Positions 17,522 to 28,016 of a stretch of 64,000 bases of DNA are shown here, one piece after another (positions within the stretch are counted from its first letter, which is position 1; each line of letters begins with the position of its first letter). The position numbers and the translations under genes are program-made. The DNA is from Achromobacter arsenitoxydans SY8 (GTDB taxonomy: Bacteria; Pseudomonadota; Gammaproteobacteria; Burkholderiales; Burkholderiaceae_B): the NCBI RefSeq assembly GCF_000236785.1, contig NZ_AGUF01000071.1, positions 1-64,000 of the forward strand, in the 5' to 3' direction. The notes beneath the pieces were generated by a model, which was given only the letters and a program-made list of their open reading frames with translations, had not been told where the DNA came from and searched no databases.

Positions 17522-18304
17522 ATGAGCGACCAATACACCAACCCGTTCGTGCTGCCGGGCATGGGCCAGAACTCCGACCTGTCGGGCAATCCGCTGCTTG
17601 CCAGTATGGAAATGATGCGCCAGGCCTGGGCCGGCCTGACGGGCCCGGGCGGCCTGGCCAGCAGCCTGCCCATGGCGCCGCCGATGAACCTCGAGGACCT
17701 GGACCGCCGCATCGCGGAGCTGCGCTCCGTGGAGAACTGGCTGCGCATGAACCTGAGCATGCTGTCCAGCACCATCCAGGGCATGGAAGTGCAGCGCTCC
17801 ACCATCAGCACCTTGCGCGCCTTCGTGGACAGCGCGTCCCGCATGGATATGGGCGCCGTCCAGGAAAGCGGCGCGGCGTCGCCGCTTGAGGTGGTGCTGG
17901 GCCTGAAGCCCGCTCCAAAGAAGCCCGCTTCCGCGGGCGCCGCTGAAGACGCCGGCGTCAAGGCGGACGCCAAGTCTGAAGACGCGTCCGCTGCGGCAGG
18001 CCACGAATCGGCCGCGGGCATGAGCGAGCAGATGGGCGCGGCAGCGCAGTCGGCATCCAAAGCATGGTGGGACCTGCTGCAGCAGCAGTTCAACCAGATC
18101 GCCGCGGCCACCGCCGCGTCCATGCCTTCGGCGCCGGGTGCGGCCGGGGGCGACGCGGAGGCAAAGGCCAAGCCCGCCGAACCGAAGGCGTCGGCCAAGC
18201 CCGATGCCAAGGCTTCGAAGCCGGCGGCGGCGCGCAAGCCCACCGCCTCCAAGCGCGCGGCCAAGACCGCCAAGAACACCGGGCCTGCCGACGGCAAGCC
18301 CTGA
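17522..18304 (+). CDS. PhaM-like polyhydroxyalkanoate granule protein
   Basis: PhaM links PHA granules to the nucleoid and activates PHA synthase in Ralstonia. This 260-residue protein matches that plan: an N-terminal region with FVLPGM, a helical [20 protein letters not shown] segment, a [12 protein letters not shown] segment near residue 180, and a long Ala/Lys/Pro-rich basic tail (repeats of the PAKKA type) suited to DNA binding. GGGGAG precedes the ATG by 9 bases. PHA metabolism genes are not in the window, so the call rests on architecture. Confidence 0.8.
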   Translation: MSDQYTNPFVLPGMGQNSDLSGNPLLASMEMMRQAWAGLTGPGGLASSLPMAPPMNLEDLDRRIAELRSVENWLRMNLSMLSSTIQGMEVQRSTISTLRAFVDSASRMDMGAVQESGAASPLEVVLGLKPAPKKPASAGAAEDAGVKADAKSEDASAAAGHESAAGMSEQMGAAAQSASKAWWDLLQQQFNQIAAATAASMPSAPGAAGGDAEAKAKPAEPKASAKPDAKASKPAAARKPTASKRAAKTAKNTGPADGKP

Positions 18305-18375
18305 CCCTATCTTTCAATCGACACGCGGATCGGCCGCAAGGCCGTCCGCACGTCCTCAAATATCTACTGGAACTT

Positions 18376-19749
18376 ATGCTTAATGTAGTGATTCTTGCCG
18401 CCGGACTGGGTAAACGCATGCAGTCCGACCTTCCCAAAGTCTTGCACACGCTGGCCGGCAAACCCATGCTGGCCCACGTCCTGGACAGCGCGCGCCAACT
18501 GAAGCCGGCGCGCATCGTCGTGGTGGTCGGCCATGGCGCGGACCGCGTCAAACAGGCTTTCGCGGGCCAGGAAGATCTGCACTTTGTGCTGCAGCAGCCC
18601 CAGCAGGGCACCGGCCACGCGGTGCAGCAGGCCGTGCCGCAGCTGCTGGAGGGCGAAGGCAAGGACGACGTGACCCTGGTGCTGTACGGCGACGTGCCGC
18701 TGGTGCAGCCCGAGACCCTGCAGCGCCTGCTGGACGCCCGCGGCCAGGGCGCCGCCGTGCTGACCGAAGTGCTGGCCGATTCCACTGGCTATGGCCGCAT
18801 CGTGCGCGACGCCAAGGGCAACGTGTGCCGCATCGTCGAACACAAGGACGCCTCGGACGCCGAGCGTGAGATCAAGGAAGTGAACACCGGGATTCTCACT
18901 GCGCCGACCGCGAAGCTGAAGAACTGGCTGACCCGCATCGACAACAACAACGCCCAAGGCGAGTACTACCTGACCGACGTGGTCGGCCTGGCGGTATCCG
19001 ACGAGGTTCCCGTGGGCGCGGCCCAACCGGGCGCCGCGTGGGAAACCCTGGGCGTGAACAGCCGTGTGCAGCAGGCCGAGCTGGAGCGTCGCTGGCAGGC
19101 CGAACAGGCCCGCCGCCAGCTCGAGGCCGGCGTCACGCTGGCCGATCCCGCGCGCTTTGACGTGCGCGGCACGCTCAGCTGCGGCCGCGATGTGTTCATC
19201 GACGTGGGCTGCGTGTTCGAGGGCCAGGTGTCCCTGGCCGACGGCGTGCGCGTGGGCCCGCATTGCGTACTGCGCGACGTCTCCGTCGGAGCCGGCACGC
19301 ATATCGAAGCCTTCAGCCACTTGCAGCAGGCCCAGGTTGGCCGCGACGCGCGCGTGGGGCCGTACGCCCGCCTGCGTCCGGGCGCCGAACTTGGCGACCG
19401 CAGCCACGTGGGCAACTTCGTTGAAATCAAGAAAAGCGTGCTGGGCGAGGACAGCAAGGCGAACCACCTGGCCTACATCGGCGATGCGGATATCGGCGCG
19501 CGCGTGAACGTCGGCGCGGGCACCATCACCTGCAACTACGACGGCGTGAACAAGCATCGCACCGTCATCGAAGACGACGCCTTCATCGGGTCCGACACGC
19601 AGCTCGTCGCGCCGGTGCGCGTGGGCCGCGGCGCGACCCTGGGCGCGGGCACCACCCTGACCCGCGACGCGCCGGCCGAAAAGCTGACGGTGTCGCGGCC
19701 CAAGCAGGTCGTCGTTGACGGATGGCAGCGCCCGGTAAAGAAGTCGTGA
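18376..19749 (+). CDS. glmU: Bifunctional UDP-N-acetylglucosamine pyrophosphorylase / glucosamine-1-P acetyltransferase
   Basis: Makes UDP-GlcNAc for peptidoglycan and LPS: the C-terminal domain acetylates glucosamine-1-phosphate and the N-terminal domain uridylates it. The 457 residues fit the family (E. coli 456). The Rossmann nucleotidyl motif is [15 protein letters not shown] (residues 7-21), followed by VLYGDVPLV. The left-handed beta-helix fills about 255-440, with [11 protein letters not shown] and CNYDGVNKH at the active site. glmS, which makes the precursor, lies 6 kb downstream. Confidence 0.97.
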   Translation: MLNVVILAAGLGKRMQSDLPKVLHTLAGKPMLAHVLDSARQLKPARIVVVVGHGADRVKQAFAGQEDLHFVLQQPQQGTGHAVQQAVPQLLEGEGKDDVTLVLYGDVPLVQPETLQRLLDARGQGAAVLTEVLADSTGYGRIVRDAKGNVCRIVEHKDASDAEREIKEVNTGILTAPTAKLKNWLTRIDNNNAQGEYYLTDVVGLAVSDEVPVGAAQPGAAWETLGVNSRVQQAELERRWQAEQARRQLEAGVTLADPARFDVRGTLSCGRDVFIDVGCVFEGQVSLADGVRVGPHCVLRDVSVGAGTHIEAFSHLQQAQVGRDARVGPYARLRPGAELGDRSHVGNFVEIKKSVLGEDSKANHLAYIGDADIGARVNVGAGTITCNYDGVNKHRTVIEDDAFIGSDTQLVAPVRVGRGATLGAGTTLTRDAPAEKLTVSRPKQVVVDGWQRPVKKS

Positions 19750-21134
19750 CGCCGGGGCAAGAAGCGGGCGCGGAGGGCGCGGCAAGGCCCGCCCCGCCCG
19801 ACGGGCTGCCGGCGCCGCGCCGGTACTGGGCGGCGGCCACCGTGATGACAGGCATCAGCCTGTCGGTGCTGGACACCACCATTGCGAACGTGGCGCTGCC
19901 CACCATCGCCAAGGACCTCGACGCATTGCCGGCGCAGGCGGTCTGGATCGTCAACGCCTATAACCTGGCCGTGGTCATGGCGCTGTTGCCGCTGTCGGCG
20001 CTGGCCGAGCGCATCGGCTTTCGCCGCATGTTCACGTTCGGCCTGGTGCTGTTCACGCTGGCCTCGCTGGGCTGCGCCCTGGCCGGCACGCTTTGGCAGC
20101 TGACTGCCGCGCGTGTGTTCCAGGGGCTGGGCGCCGCGACGCTCATGTGCATGTTCGGCGGACTGGTGCGCAACATCTATCCACTCAAGATGCTGGGGCG
20201 GGGCATCAGCATCAACGCCACCACGGTGGCCGTCATGTCCGTGCTGGGCCCTACCATCGGTTCGGCCATCCTGTCGGTGGCGCCGTGGCCGTGGATCTTC
20301 GCGGTCAACCTGCCCATCTGCGCGCTGGCCATGCTTGGCCTGCGCCATCTGCCCGAAGTGCCGCGCAACGACGTGAAGCTGGACTGGGTCAGCGCCCTGC
20401 TCTGCATGGCCACGCTGGGCGTGTTCATTTCGGGCGTCGACATGATGGGCGAGGACCTGCTGCGCGGCATCGGCCTGGTGGCCATCGCGGCGGTCGCGGG
20501 CATGGTGCTGGTGCGCCGGGCCAGCCGGCAGCCCGCGCCGCTGGTGCCCGTGGACCTGCTGCGCATCCGGCCGCTGGCCTTTGCGGTGGGCGCGTCCGCA
20601 TGCACCTTCGCCGCGCAGATGGCCTCGTACGTGTCGCTGCCGTTCTATTTCCAGCAGGTGCTGGGCCGGCCCTACCTGGAGGTGGGCATGCTGATGGGGG
20701 CCTGGCCCGTGGGCACGGCCATCATTGCGCCGCTGGCGGGACGCCTGTCCGACCGCTATTCCGCCGCCACCCTGAGCGGCGTGGGGGCGGCGACGATGGT
20801 GGCGGGCATGCTGTGGCTGGCCTTGCTGCCTTCGACGGTATCGAACGGGCCCATCATCGTCGGCATGTTCCTGGCCGGCGTGGGCTTCGGCTTCTTCCAG
20901 ACGCCCAACAACCGGGCCCTGCTGTCCGCCGCGCCCCGCCAGCGCAGCGGGGCGGCGGGCGGCCTGCAGGCCACCACCCGGGTGTTCGGGCAGAGCTTCG
21001 GCACCGCGCTGGTGGCGATCGCGTTCAGCGTCAGCGCGGCCCACGGGCCCGGTCTGGCGCTGGTGCTGGGCACAGTGTGCGCGGCGCTGGCAGTGGTGGT
21101 GAATACCGTCCGCTTTTCCAAGCTGCGGACCTAG
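19722..21134 (+). CDS. MFS efflux transporter, DHA2 (EmrB/QacA-like) family
   Basis: Probable drug/proton antiporter of 470 residues with about 14 TM segments. The DHA signature [17 protein letters not shown] is in TM1, motif A ([12 protein letters not shown]) follows TM2, and motif C-like [10 protein letters not shown] lies in TM5. The ATG at 19722 overlaps the glmU end by 28 bases. A GTG at 19746 makes a GTGA overlap with the glmU stop and is equally plausible, since residues 1-30 are a low-complexity tail. Substrate unknown. Confidence 0.85.
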   Translation: MAAPGKEVVTPGQEAGAEGAARPAPPDGLPAPRRYWAAATVMTGISLSVLDTTIANVALPTIAKDLDALPAQAVWIVNAYNLAVVMALLPLSALAERIGFRRMFTFGLVLFTLASLGCALAGTLWQLTAARVFQGLGAATLMCMFGGLVRNIYPLKMLGRGISINATTVAVMSVLGPTIGSAILSVAPWPWIFAVNLPICALAMLGLRHLPEVPRNDVKLDWVSALLCMATLGVFISGVDMMGEDLLRGIGLVAIAAVAGMVLVRRASRQPAPLVPVDLLRIRPLAFAVGASACTFAAQMASYVSLPFYFQQVLGRPYLEVGMLMGAWPVGTAIIAPLAGRLSDRYSAATLSGVGAATMVAGMLWLALLPSTVSNGPIIVGMFLAGVGFGFFQTPNNRALLSAAPRQRSGAAGGLQATTRVFGQSFGTALVAIAFSVSAAHGPGLALVLGTVCAALAVVVNTVRFSKLRT

Positions 21135-21167
21135 CAGTATTCCGGCCCCGTTGCGCCAGTTCGGACC

Positions 21168-21207
21168 CCGGGCGCCGGCCGCTTCTATAATGGCGGCCGG
21201 CGCCCGG
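21168..21207. promoter_or_regulatory. 15-bp perfect inverted repeat with TATAAT in the loop
   Basis: Arms CCGGGCGCCGGCCGC and its exact complement flank ten bases that contain a consensus -10 hexamer (TATAAT, 21186-21191). A good -35 is missing: the nearest, TTCGGA (21160), is 20 bases away. It lies between the MFS gene and ugd, 48 bases before the ugd ATG. It could be the ugd promoter inside an operator or extruding hairpin, or a GC-rich terminator lacking a T-run. Confidence 0.6.
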
Positions 21208-21254
21208 TTTCATTGGCGGGGCGCGAAGCTATCAAATTTTTAAGGCGTTCAGGC

Positions 21255-22577
21255 ATGAAGATCACGGTCGTGGGTACCGGTTACGTGGGTTTGGTGTCGG
21301 GAGCGTGCCTGGCCGACATGGGCAACGATGTCATGTGCCTGGACGTGGATGCGGCCAAGATCGCGCTGCTGCGCCAGGGCGGCATCCCCATCTACGAGCC
21401 TGGCCTTGAAGACCTGGTCCGCCGCAATGTGCAGGCCGGCCGCCTGCATTTCACGGACGACGTGGCGCAAAGCGTGGCGTTCGGCGACGTGCAGTTCATC
21501 GCCGTGGGCACCCCGCCGGGCGAGGACGGCTCCGCCGACCTGAAATACGTGCTGGCGGCCGCGCAGAACATCGCGCGCCACATGACGTCGCGCAAGCTGA
21601 TCGTGGACAAGTCCACCGTTCCCGTCGGCACGGCCGACAAAGTGCGGGCGGTGGTCTCCAAGGAACTGGCCGAGCGCGGCGTGGACATTCCCTACACGGT
21701 GGCGTCCAACCCCGAATTCCTGAAGGAAGGGGCGGCCATCAACGACTTCATGAGCCCGGACCGTGTGATCGTCGGCGCAGACGACGACTACACCGTCGGC
21801 GTGATGCGCCGCATCTACGAACCCTTCCAGCGCACGCATGACCGCCTGATGGTGATGGACGTGCGCTCCGCGGAGCTGACCAAGTACGCCGCCAACGCCA
21901 TGCTGGCCACGCGCATTTCGTTCATGAATGAAATGGCGAACCTAGCCGAAGCCTTGGGTGCGGACGTGGAACAGGTGCGCCGCGGCATTGGCGCCGATCC
22001 GCGCATCGGCTATCACTTCCTGTACCCGGGCGCGGGCTATGGCGGCTCGTGCTTCCCGAAGGACGTGCAGGCGCTGGTCAACACCGCCTCCGAGCACGGG
22101 CTGCCCATGCGAGTCATCGAGGCCGCCGAGGCCGCGAACCATGCGCAGAAGTTCCGCCTGTCTGAAAAAGTGGTCGCGCGCTTCGGAGAAGACCTGAGCG
22201 GCCGCAAGATTGCCTTGTGGGGCCTGTCCTTCAAGCCCAACACCGACGACATGCGCGAAGCGCCCAGCCTGACGGCCATCGCCGAACTGACGCGCCGCGG
22301 CGCGCAGGTGCGCGCCTACGATCCGGTCGCCATGCACGAGGCCGGCCGTGTCCTGGCCGGCCAGCCGGGCGTGAGTTTCGCATCCGACATGTACGACGCC
22401 CTGGACGGCGCCGACGCGCTGCTGATCGCCACCGAATGGAAGGTCTTCCGGGCGCCCGACTTCGACCGCGTCAAGGCCTTGCTCAAGACGCCGCTGATCA
22501 TCGACGGCCGTAACCTCTACACGCCCGCCGACGTGCGCGCCCAGGGCTTCGAATACTCGGGCATCGGCCGCGCATGA
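21255..22577 (+). CDS. ugd: UDP-glucose 6-dehydrogenase
   Basis: Oxidises UDP-glucose to UDP-glucuronate with two NAD+, supplying acidic sugars for capsule, LPS or exopolysaccharide. The 440 residues fit the family. The Rossmann motif is [12 protein letters not shown] (about 5-16), the second NAD loop includes [11 protein letters not shown], and the catalytic Cys is C266 in [10 protein letters not shown]. The ATG at 21255 removes an unlikely 14-residue extension. It overlaps the following glycosyltransferase by ATGA, so the two are co-translated. Confidence 0.95.
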   Translation: MKITVVGTGYVGLVSGACLADMGNDVMCLDVDAAKIALLRQGGIPIYEPGLEDLVRRNVQAGRLHFTDDVAQSVAFGDVQFIAVGTPPGEDGSADLKYVLAAAQNIARHMTSRKLIVDKSTVPVGTADKVRAVVSKELAERGVDIPYTVASNPEFLKEGAAINDFMSPDRVIVGADDDYTVGVMRRIYEPFQRTHDRLMVMDVRSAELTKYAANAMLATRISFMNEMANLAEALGADVEQVRRGIGADPRIGYHFLYPGAGYGGSCFPKDVQALVNTASEHGLPMRVIEAAEAANHAQKFRLSEKVVARFGEDLSGRKIALWGLSFKPNTDDMREAPSLTAIAELTRRGAQVRAYDPVAMHEAGRVLAGQPGVSFASDMYDALDGADALLIATEWKVFRAPDFDRVKALLKTPLIIDGRNLYTPADVRAQGFEYSGIGRA

Positions 22578-23632
22578 AGATCCTGCAACTGAACTTCGAA
22601 AAGGGCTGGCGGGGCGGCGAGCGGCAGACGCTGTATTGCATGCGCGCCTTCCGCAAAGCCGGCCACGACGTCGAAGTGATGTGCCGCGAAGGCGCGCCGC
22701 TGGCAGAGCGCGCCCGCCAGGAAGGCTTCGTCGCCCACACCGTCCGCAACGTGCCTGGACAGCTGGCCTTCCTGGCCGGCGCCAGCCGCTATGACATCAT
22801 CCACGCGCAGACGGCCAACACCATCACCTGGGCCGTGCTGACCAAGTGGCTTCACCGCCGGCCGGTGGTCTTTTCCCGGCGCACGTCGTTCGTGGTCAAG
22901 CCGGGCGACGAATGGAAGACCGGCTTCAAATGGCGGCACACGAACCTGTTCGTCGCCATCAGCGAAATGGCCGCAGGCGAACCGCGCCGTCTTGGCATCG
23001 AACCCGTCATCATCCGCAGCGCGGTCGAGCCCCATCAGATCAACACCGAAAACGTCGCAAGCCTGGTCCGCGAATTCGACCTGGAAGGCAAGAAGGTCAT
23101 GGCGACGTCCGCCGCGCTCATCCGCGACAAGGACCCCGTCACGCTGGTGCGCGCCGTGGGCGAACTGGCCCGGACCCGCCGCGACTTCATCTTCCTGCAT
23201 TTCGGCGCCGGCGGCGACCGCGAACAGCAGGCCAAGGACGAAGCCCGCAAGCTCGGCATCGAGGACGTCTACCGCTTCGCCGGCTTCCGCAAGGGCGTCG
23301 AGGACTTCTATAGCATCCTGGACGTCTTCGTCATGAGCTCCGAAGAAGAAGCCCTGGGCAGCAGCGTGCTGGACGCCTTCCTGCAGCGCGTGCCCGTGGT
23401 GTCGACCGACGCCGGCGGCCTGAAGGAAAGCCTGGCCGACGGCCGCGGCGTGCTGTGCGCCGTGGGCGACCACCAGGCCATGGCGGCCGGCATGGCCCGC
23501 TGCCTGGACGACGCGGCCTTCCGCCAGGAAGTCACCGAACGCGCCTACGAATACGTGCGCAACGAGCACGACGTGCAGAAGATGGGCAACCGGTATCTGG
23601 CGCAGTTTGAGAGGCTGGTCGGGCGGCGGTAG
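22574..23632 (+). CDS. GT4-family glycosyltransferase
   Basis: GT-B-fold hexosyltransferase of 352 residues. The N-terminal acceptor domain starts [19 protein letters not shown]. The donor domain contains [41 protein letters not shown] (split in sequence around residues 235-262), and the nucleotide-sugar E-x7-E type region. Its ATGA overlap with ugd suggests it uses or works beside UDP-glucuronate in a cell-surface glycan pathway, though the acceptor is unknown. No other glycan genes follow. Confidence 0.85.
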   Translation: MKILQLNFEKGWRGGERQTLYCMRAFRKAGHDVEVMCREGAPLAERARQEGFVAHTVRNVPGQLAFLAGASRYDIIHAQTANTITWAVLTKWLHRRPVVFSRRTSFVVKPGDEWKTGFKWRHTNLFVAISEMAAGEPRRLGIEPVIIRSAVEPHQINTENVASLVREFDLEGKKVMATSAALIRDKDPVTLVRAVGELARTRRDFIFLHFGAGGDREQQAKDEARKLGIEDVYRFAGFRKGVEDFYSILDVFVMSSEEEALGSSVLDAFLQRVPVVSTDAGGLKESLADGRGVLCAVGDHQAMAAGMARCLDDAAFRQEVTERAYEYVRNEHDVQKMGNRYLAQFERLVGRR

Positions 23633-23643
23633 ACTCGACCTGG

Positions 23644-23664
23644 CGCCACACGGTTAGTGTGGCG
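23644..23664. terminator. Hairpin between convergent genes
   Basis: An eight-base-pair stem (CGCCACAC / GTGTGGCG) with a five-base loop lies at the converging 3' ends of the glycosyltransferase and toxin genes. There is no strong T-run on either strand, so terminator function is only likely. Confidence 0.4.
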
Positions 23665-24385
23665 TGTTGGAAGCCTTGCGGTCAGCGGAGGCAATTTTGG
23701 CCCATTCGGCGATCTTGGCCTTTGCCCATTGTGCCGTCCGATCCAGGTCTGGCAACTGGTGAGCTCTGATCCGATCCCACGCAATGCGCTGGGACGGCCG
23801 TTGCACCATATGCGTCAGCGCGGCGTCCAGCCCTTCAAGCTTGGCTTTCAGCAGCGAAGCCAAAGCCTGCTCCGGGATCGCGCCGTGGGGCGCCTCTGTT
23901 TGCAGGACAACCCAGTCAAACAAGTCTCGGGCGGTCAGCGCCCAGCCCCTGAAAAACAGCTTTTTGGCCAGGACTTCCGCTGGCGGCTCCAACGGGAACC
24001 GCGTTTCAGCAGCGGGCGGGTTCCAGATATTCGGCGCGTCGGGGAGCAAGGGCGCCGCAACGACAAAATCTATCTCACCCTCGGCGAAACGCAGCTTCAC
24101 GTGAGCATTGTCTTCGTTGTAGCCCGCAAGCTCATCCTCAAACATGTCATTGAGTCGCGGTGAGACATAGGGGAGCCAGCCAGGGGAGTCGACGAACAGG
24201 TCGATATCATCGCTGATGCGATGTTCGAGCGCGAGCATCAACCGTGTGCCACCGCCCAGCACCGGCTGGAAGGAATCGCCACCGTGACGGCGGGCGTCAT
24301 TAACCAGGATCTGCGCGCGCGCTTCCAGGGTCCTCCATGGGCCGGCTGTGCGATGGTGCTGGATGTCTGCCCGTGTCGTGCTCAT
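23654..24385 (-). CDS. AbiEii/AbiGii-type nucleotidyltransferase toxin
   Basis: The 243-residue protein carries the nucleotidyltransferase signature of AbiEii toxins: LGGGTRLMLALEHRISDDIDLF (about residues 45-65; G-[GS] plus D-x-D) and a later acidic residue in EGEIDFVVAAP. AbiEii toxins transfer NTPs to RNA targets and can cause abortive infection. It begins at the stop of the upstream small gene (TGATG overlap), as in toxin-antitoxin operons. GC content looks slightly lower than in neighbouring core genes, which hints at acquisition. Confidence 0.8.
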   Translation of the reverse strand: MSTTRADIQHHRTAGPWRTLEARAQILVNDARRHGGDSFQPVLGGGTRLMLALEHRISDDIDLFVDSPGWLPYVSPRLNDMFEDELAGYNEDNAHVKLRFAEGEIDFVVAAPLLPDAPNIWNPPAAETRFPLEPPAEVLAKKLFFRGWALTARDLFDWVVLQTEAPHGAIPEQALASLLKAKLEGLDAALTHMVQRPSQRIAWDRIRAHQLPDLDRTAQWAKAKIAEWAKIASADRKASNTPH

Positions 24386-24699
24386 CAAAGCACCCCCTCA
24401 AGGGCATCTTCCCAGCGAGTGGACCTGGGCAATCCAAAACGATCGCGGGCCAGCTGATAGAGTGCTTGCGCCTCTTCCAGCCGAACCCCTGCTTCGAAAC
24501 TGGCGCGGCCAATGAGTTCCGGTTCCAGTTCGAGAAACATGTGGGCCAGCAGCTCATTCGCCAGCGCATCGTCCGATGCCGAAGACAGATTGCCGGAACG
24601 CAACGCCGCGGCGACATCATTCGCGTCCACCACGTGTCCGTAGGGCGCGTTCAGGTGAGTCGCGATCATCTCGAGATACTGAGTCGACTGCTTGGGCAA
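24385..24699 (-). CDS. Putative antitoxin paired with the AbiEii-like toxin
   Basis: A 104-residue all-helical acidic protein translated just before the nucleotidyltransferase. It starts at TTG (24699), supported by AGGAG 6 bases upstream. Classical AbiEi antitoxins are about 200 residues with a helix-turn-helix; this one is half that size and shows no clear DNA-binding motif, so it may be a different antitoxin class. The antitoxin role is inferred only from overlap and gene order. Confidence 0.6.
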   Translation of the reverse strand: MPKQSTQYLEMIATHLNAPYGHVVDANDVAAALRSGNLSSASDDALANELLAHMFLELEPELIGRASFEAGVRLEEAQALYQLARDRFGLPRSTRWEDALEGVL

Positions 24700-24806
24700 G
24701 GGATGCTCCTGGCAGAATCATGGGGACTTTGGCCCGTCCGGGGTGGATTATCCACCGCAGGTCGGCGGTGCGCTCGGTATTCAGCCGATATTGTGCGCTG
24801 AGTTGC

Positions 24807-25295
24807 TCACGCCCGCACGTCGATCCGCGTTTCGAACTTGGCCCGATGCACCGAGAAAAACGTGCGCACGTTGCGCACGTTGGCCTGCGCGGTGAACGCG
24901 CGGTGCACCAGTGCATGGTAGGCGGGCATGTCCTTGACCTGAGCGATCACCACGAAATCCGGACCCGGCGACACCCGGTAGCACTGCAGCACCGCGGGTT
25001 CCGTCAGCATGCTTTGCTCGAAGGCATCCAGGCTTTCGGCGGCCTGCACGTCCAGCGTGATCTCTACGATCGCCGTCAGCGTGCTGCCCAGTTTCTGGGC
25101 GGACAGGATGGCCACCTGCCGGTCGATCACCCCTTCTTCAATCAGGCGGCGCACGCGGCGCAGGCAGGTGGGCGGCGATGCGTGCACCTTTGCGGCGAGA
25201 TCCTGATTGGTCAGTGAGCTGTCTTCTTGTAACTGTTCAAGAATGCGCCGGTCCAGATCATCCAGTTCGGGTAGTGAAATCGGCGTGTTTTGCAT
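24807..25295 (-). CDS. Lrp/AsnC-family transcriptional regulator
   Basis: The 162-residue protein has an N-terminal winged helix-turn-helix (LDDLDRRILEQLQEDSSLTNQDLA, then VHASPPTCLRRVRRL) and a C-terminal RAM ligand/oligomerisation domain (about 75-155). It is divergent from glmS and separated from it by a 150-base AT-rich region with an inverted repeat, suggesting autoregulation and possibly control of glmS. The ligand is probably an amino acid, by family. Confidence 0.9.
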   Translation of the reverse strand: MQNTPISLPELDDLDRRILEQLQEDSSLTNQDLAAKVHASPPTCLRRVRRLIEEGVIDRQVAILSAQKLGSTLTAIVEITLDVQAAESLDAFEQSMLTEPAVLQCYRVSPGPDFVVIAQVKDMPAYHALVHRAFTAQANVRNVRTFFSVHRAKFETRIDVRA

Positions 25296-25377
25296 GATTA
25301 ATTCAAAAATCAGTTATGCAAGAAAGATTATTTAATCACATTTGTGTAAGGGAATTAACTACCAAATTTGCCAACAT

Positions 25378-25396
25378 TAAGAAATCAAATTTCTTA
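25378..25396. promoter_or_regulatory. Inverted repeat in the lrp-glmS divergent region
   Basis: A perfect eight-base inverted repeat, TAAGAAAT and ATTTCTTA, with a three-base spacer. It lies in unusually AT-rich DNA between the divergent regulator gene and glmS. AT-rich imperfect palindromes are typical of Lrp-family sites. Confidence 0.45.
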
Positions 25397-25445
25397 TGGG
25401 GTCGCGCACAATGCGTCGGTACACGAACTTACCGGAGTCTCTCCT

Positions 25446-27278
25446 ATGTGCGGCATTGTTGGCGCCGTCGCCCAGCGCGACATCACCCCGATCCTCGTTG
25501 AAGGCCTCAAGCGCCTGGAATACCGGGGCTACGACTCCTGCGGCGTCGCCGTGTACGCCGACGGCCATCTGCGCCGCACGCGCAGCACGCAGCGCGTTGC
25601 CGAACTGGGCGAGCAGATCGCGCAGGACAAGATTTCGGGCTTTACCGGCATCGCCCACACCCGTTGGGCTACCCACGGCGTGCCGGCCACGCACAACGCC
25701 CATCCGCATTTCTCGCACCTGGGCAACGACGAGCCGCGCATCGCGCTGGTCCACAACGGCATCATTGAAAACCACGACGAACTGCGCGCCGAGCTGCAGG
25801 CCGTGGGTTATGTCTTCGAAAGCCAAACCGACACCGAAGTCATCGCGCACCTGGTGAACCACCTGTACGCGGGCGACCTGTTCGAAGCCGTGCAGAACGC
25901 CGTGCGCCGCCTGCATGGCGCCTACGCCATCGCCGTTTTCTGCCGCGACGAACCGCACCGTGTTGTGGGCGCGCGCCAAGGCTCGCCGCTGGTGGTGGGC
26001 GTGGGCCAGAACGAAAACTTCCTGGCCTCCGACGCGCTGGCGCTGGCCGGTACGACCGACCAGATCATCTACCTGGAAGATGGCGACGTCGTTGACCTGC
26101 AGCTCTCGCGCGTCTGGATCGTGGACGCCGCCGGCAAGAACGTCGAACGCGAAGTGCACACGGTGCACGTGCACACCGGCGCCGCCGAACTGGGCCCCTA
26201 TCGCCACTACATGCAGAAGGAAATCTTCGAGCAGCCGCGCGCAGTCGGCGACACGCTGCAGGACATCGAAGCCATCACACCGGAACTCTTCGGCGACGGC
26301 GCCTACAAGATCTTCAAGGACATTGATTCCCTGCTGATCCTGGCCTGCGGCACCAGCTACTACGCCGGCCTGACCGCCAAGTACTGGATCGAGTCTATCG
26401 CCAAGATTCCGGTCGCCGTGGAAATCGCCAGCGAATACCGCTACCGCGACAGCGTGCCCAACCCGCGCTCGCTGGTCGTCACCATCTCGCAGTCCGGCGA
26501 AACCGCCGACACGCTGGCCGCCCTGAAACACGCCCGTTCGCTGGGCATGGAACACACGCTGACCATCTGCAACGTGTCCACCAGCGCCATGGTGCGCGAG
26601 TGCAAGCTGTCGTACATCACGCGCGCCGGCGTCGAAATCGGCGTGGCGTCGACCAAGGCCTTCACCACCCAGCTGACTGCGCTGTTCCTGCTGACCCTGA
26701 CGCTGGCGCAGGTCCGCGGCAGGCTCACCGACGAGCAGGAAGCCGAGCACCTGAAGGCGCTGCGCCACCTGCCGGCCGCAATCGGCTCGGTGCTGGCGCT
26801 GGAGCCGCAGATCATGGCCTGGGCCGATCGTTTCGCCTCCAAGGAAAACGCCCTGTTCCTGGGCCGCGGCATGCACTACCCGATCGCGCTGGAAGGCGCG
26901 CTCAAGCTCAAGGAAATCAGCTACATCCACGCCGAAGCCTACCCGGCCGGCGAACTCAAGCACGGCCCGCTGGCGCTGGTCACCGAGCACATGCCGGTCG
27001 TCACCATCGCGCCCAAGGACGAGCTGCTGGAAAAGCTGAAGTCCAACATGCAAGAAGTGCGCGCGCGCGGCGGCGAGCTGTATGTCTTCGCCGACGCGGA
27101 CAGCAAGATCCAGAGCGCCGAAGGCATGCACGTGATCCGCATGCCCGAGCACTACGGCAAGCTGTCGCCGATTCTGCACACGGTGCCGCTGCAACTGCTG
27201 TCGTATCACACGGCATGCGCGCGCGGCACGGATGTGGATAAGCCGCGGAATCTGGCGAAGAGCGTGACGGTGGAGTGA
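25446..27278 (+). CDS. glmS: Glutamine-fructose-6-phosphate aminotransferase (isomerising)
   Basis: Makes glucosamine-6-phosphate from fructose-6-phosphate and glutamine, the first committed step of UDP-GlcNAc synthesis. The 610 residues match the family. The N-terminal nucleophile is C2 ([11 protein letters not shown]), the glutaminase domain covers about 1-235, and two SIS isomerase domains follow ([30 protein letters not shown]). GGAG lies 7 bases before the ATG at 25446. No glmS ribozyme is expected or seen here. It pairs functionally with glmU. Confidence 0.97.
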   Translation: MCGIVGAVAQRDITPILVEGLKRLEYRGYDSCGVAVYADGHLRRTRSTQRVAELGEQIAQDKISGFTGIAHTRWATHGVPATHNAHPHFSHLGNDEPRIALVHNGIIENHDELRAELQAVGYVFESQTDTEVIAHLVNHLYAGDLFEAVQNAVRRLHGAYAIAVFCRDEPHRVVGARQGSPLVVGVGQNENFLASDALALAGTTDQIIYLEDGDVVDLQLSRVWIVDAAGKNVEREVHTVHVHTGAAELGPYRHYMQKEIFEQPRAVGDTLQDIEAITPELFGDGAYKIFKDIDSLLILACGTSYYAGLTAKYWIESIAKIPVAVEIASEYRYRDSVPNPRSLVVTISQSGETADTLAALKHARSLGMEHTLTICNVSTSAMVRECKLSYITRAGVEIGVASTKAFTTQLTALFLLTLTLAQVRGRLTDEQEAEHLKALRHLPAAIGSVLALEPQIMAWADRFASKENALFLGRGMHYPIALEGALKLKEISYIHAEAYPAGELKHGPLALVTEHMPVVTIAPKDELLEKLKSNMQEVRARGGELYVFADADSKIQSAEGMHVIRMPEHYGKLSPILHTVPLQLLSYHTACARGTDVDKPRNLAKSVTVE

Positions 27279-27283
27279 TGCGG

Positions 27284-27310
27284 GCCGGGCTTCGGCCCGG
27301 CTTAAAAAAC
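27284..27310 (+). terminator. Hairpin with TTCG tetraloop after glmS
   Basis: GCCGGGC, TTCG, GCCCGGC is a very stable hairpin 5 bases after the glmS stop. Only two T follow before an A-run, so termination would be weak or factor-assisted. Confidence 0.5.
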
Positions 27311-27426
27311 TGGAAATAAAGTCGGTCGCGAGTCGAACGCACCATATCGTCGACGATCGGCCGCCTTCGACCCATTACGGCCACTCAGGCGCGGCTTGCC
27401 AAGATCGGCAGGTTTGATGGAGAATT

Positions 27427-27445
27427 GATAGTAATTCTCATTACT
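27427..27445. promoter_or_regulatory. Fur box before the FecI-type sigma gene
   Basis: GATAGTAATTCTCATTACT matches 13 of 19 positions of the Fur consensus. It lies 24 bases before the GTG start of the ECF sigma gene, as expected for iron-repressed FecI-type genes. Confidence 0.75.
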
Positions 27446-27468
27446 AAATTTTCAATCCGGAGCGCCTG

Positions 27469-28005
27469 GTGTCCACCATTCCTCCCGCTGCCGTATCAGC
27501 GATGCATACGCTTTACAGCGACAACCATGGGTGGCTGCTGGGGTGGTTGCGCCGTCGTGTGGGCGATCCGTTCGATGCGGCTGATCTAATGCAGGACACC
27601 TTCGTCAGGGTGTTGAAGACGCATACAGGGCGATGCGGCGCGGCCAACGCCGACCCGGCCGCTGAGATTCGGGAACCGCGCGCCTATCTGGCGACCATTG
27701 CCAAAAGCCTGATGATCGATTTCTTCCGGCGCCAAACGCTGGAGCGGACCTATCTCGAGGTTTTAGCCGCACTCCCACCGCAGGAGGTGCCTTCGCTCGA
27801 AACGCTGGCCGTGTTGCGTAGCGCCTTGATCGAGATTGACGCCATGCTCGACGGACTCGGCTTAAAGGTCAAGCAGGCCTTCTTGATGGCGCAGTGCGAA
27901 GACCTTCCCTATGCTGAGATTGCCCGCCGTCTGGGGATATCGCGTCGCAGCGTGGACAATTATCTGGCGCGCGCCATGGCGCATTGCTGCCTGCTCTTGC
28001 CGTGA
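27469..28005 (+). CDS. ECF sigma factor, FecI type
   Basis: Iron-starvation sigma factor of cell-surface signalling. The 178-residue protein has region 2 (DPFDAADLMQDTFVRVLK) and region 4 with a helix-turn-helix (EDLPYAEIARRLGISRRSVDNYLARAMAHC). It starts at GTG (27469), with CCGGAG upstream and a Fur box 24 bases away. It is expected to drive the TonB-dependent receptor gene downstream when the receptor signals through the FecR partner. The fecR gene begins within about 12 bases of its stop. Confidence 0.92.
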   Translation: MSTIPPAAVSAMHTLYSDNHGWLLGWLRRRVGDPFDAADLMQDTFVRVLKTHTGRCGAANADPAAEIREPRAYLATIAKSLMIDFFRRQTLERTYLEVLAALPPQEVPSLETLAVLRSALIEIDAMLDGLGLKVKQAFLMAQCEDLPYAEIARRLGISRRSVDNYLARAMAHCCLLLP

Positions 28006-28016
28006 GCGGCACGCCG

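Noticed and set aside
21151-21191. TTGCGC as -35 for the TATAAT before ugd
   Set aside because: Spacing of 29 bases is too long for a sigma70 promoter.
25377-27209. A 610-codon minus-strand frame opposite glmS
   Set aside because: Mirror of a certain housekeeping gene; its composition is unlike a protein family.
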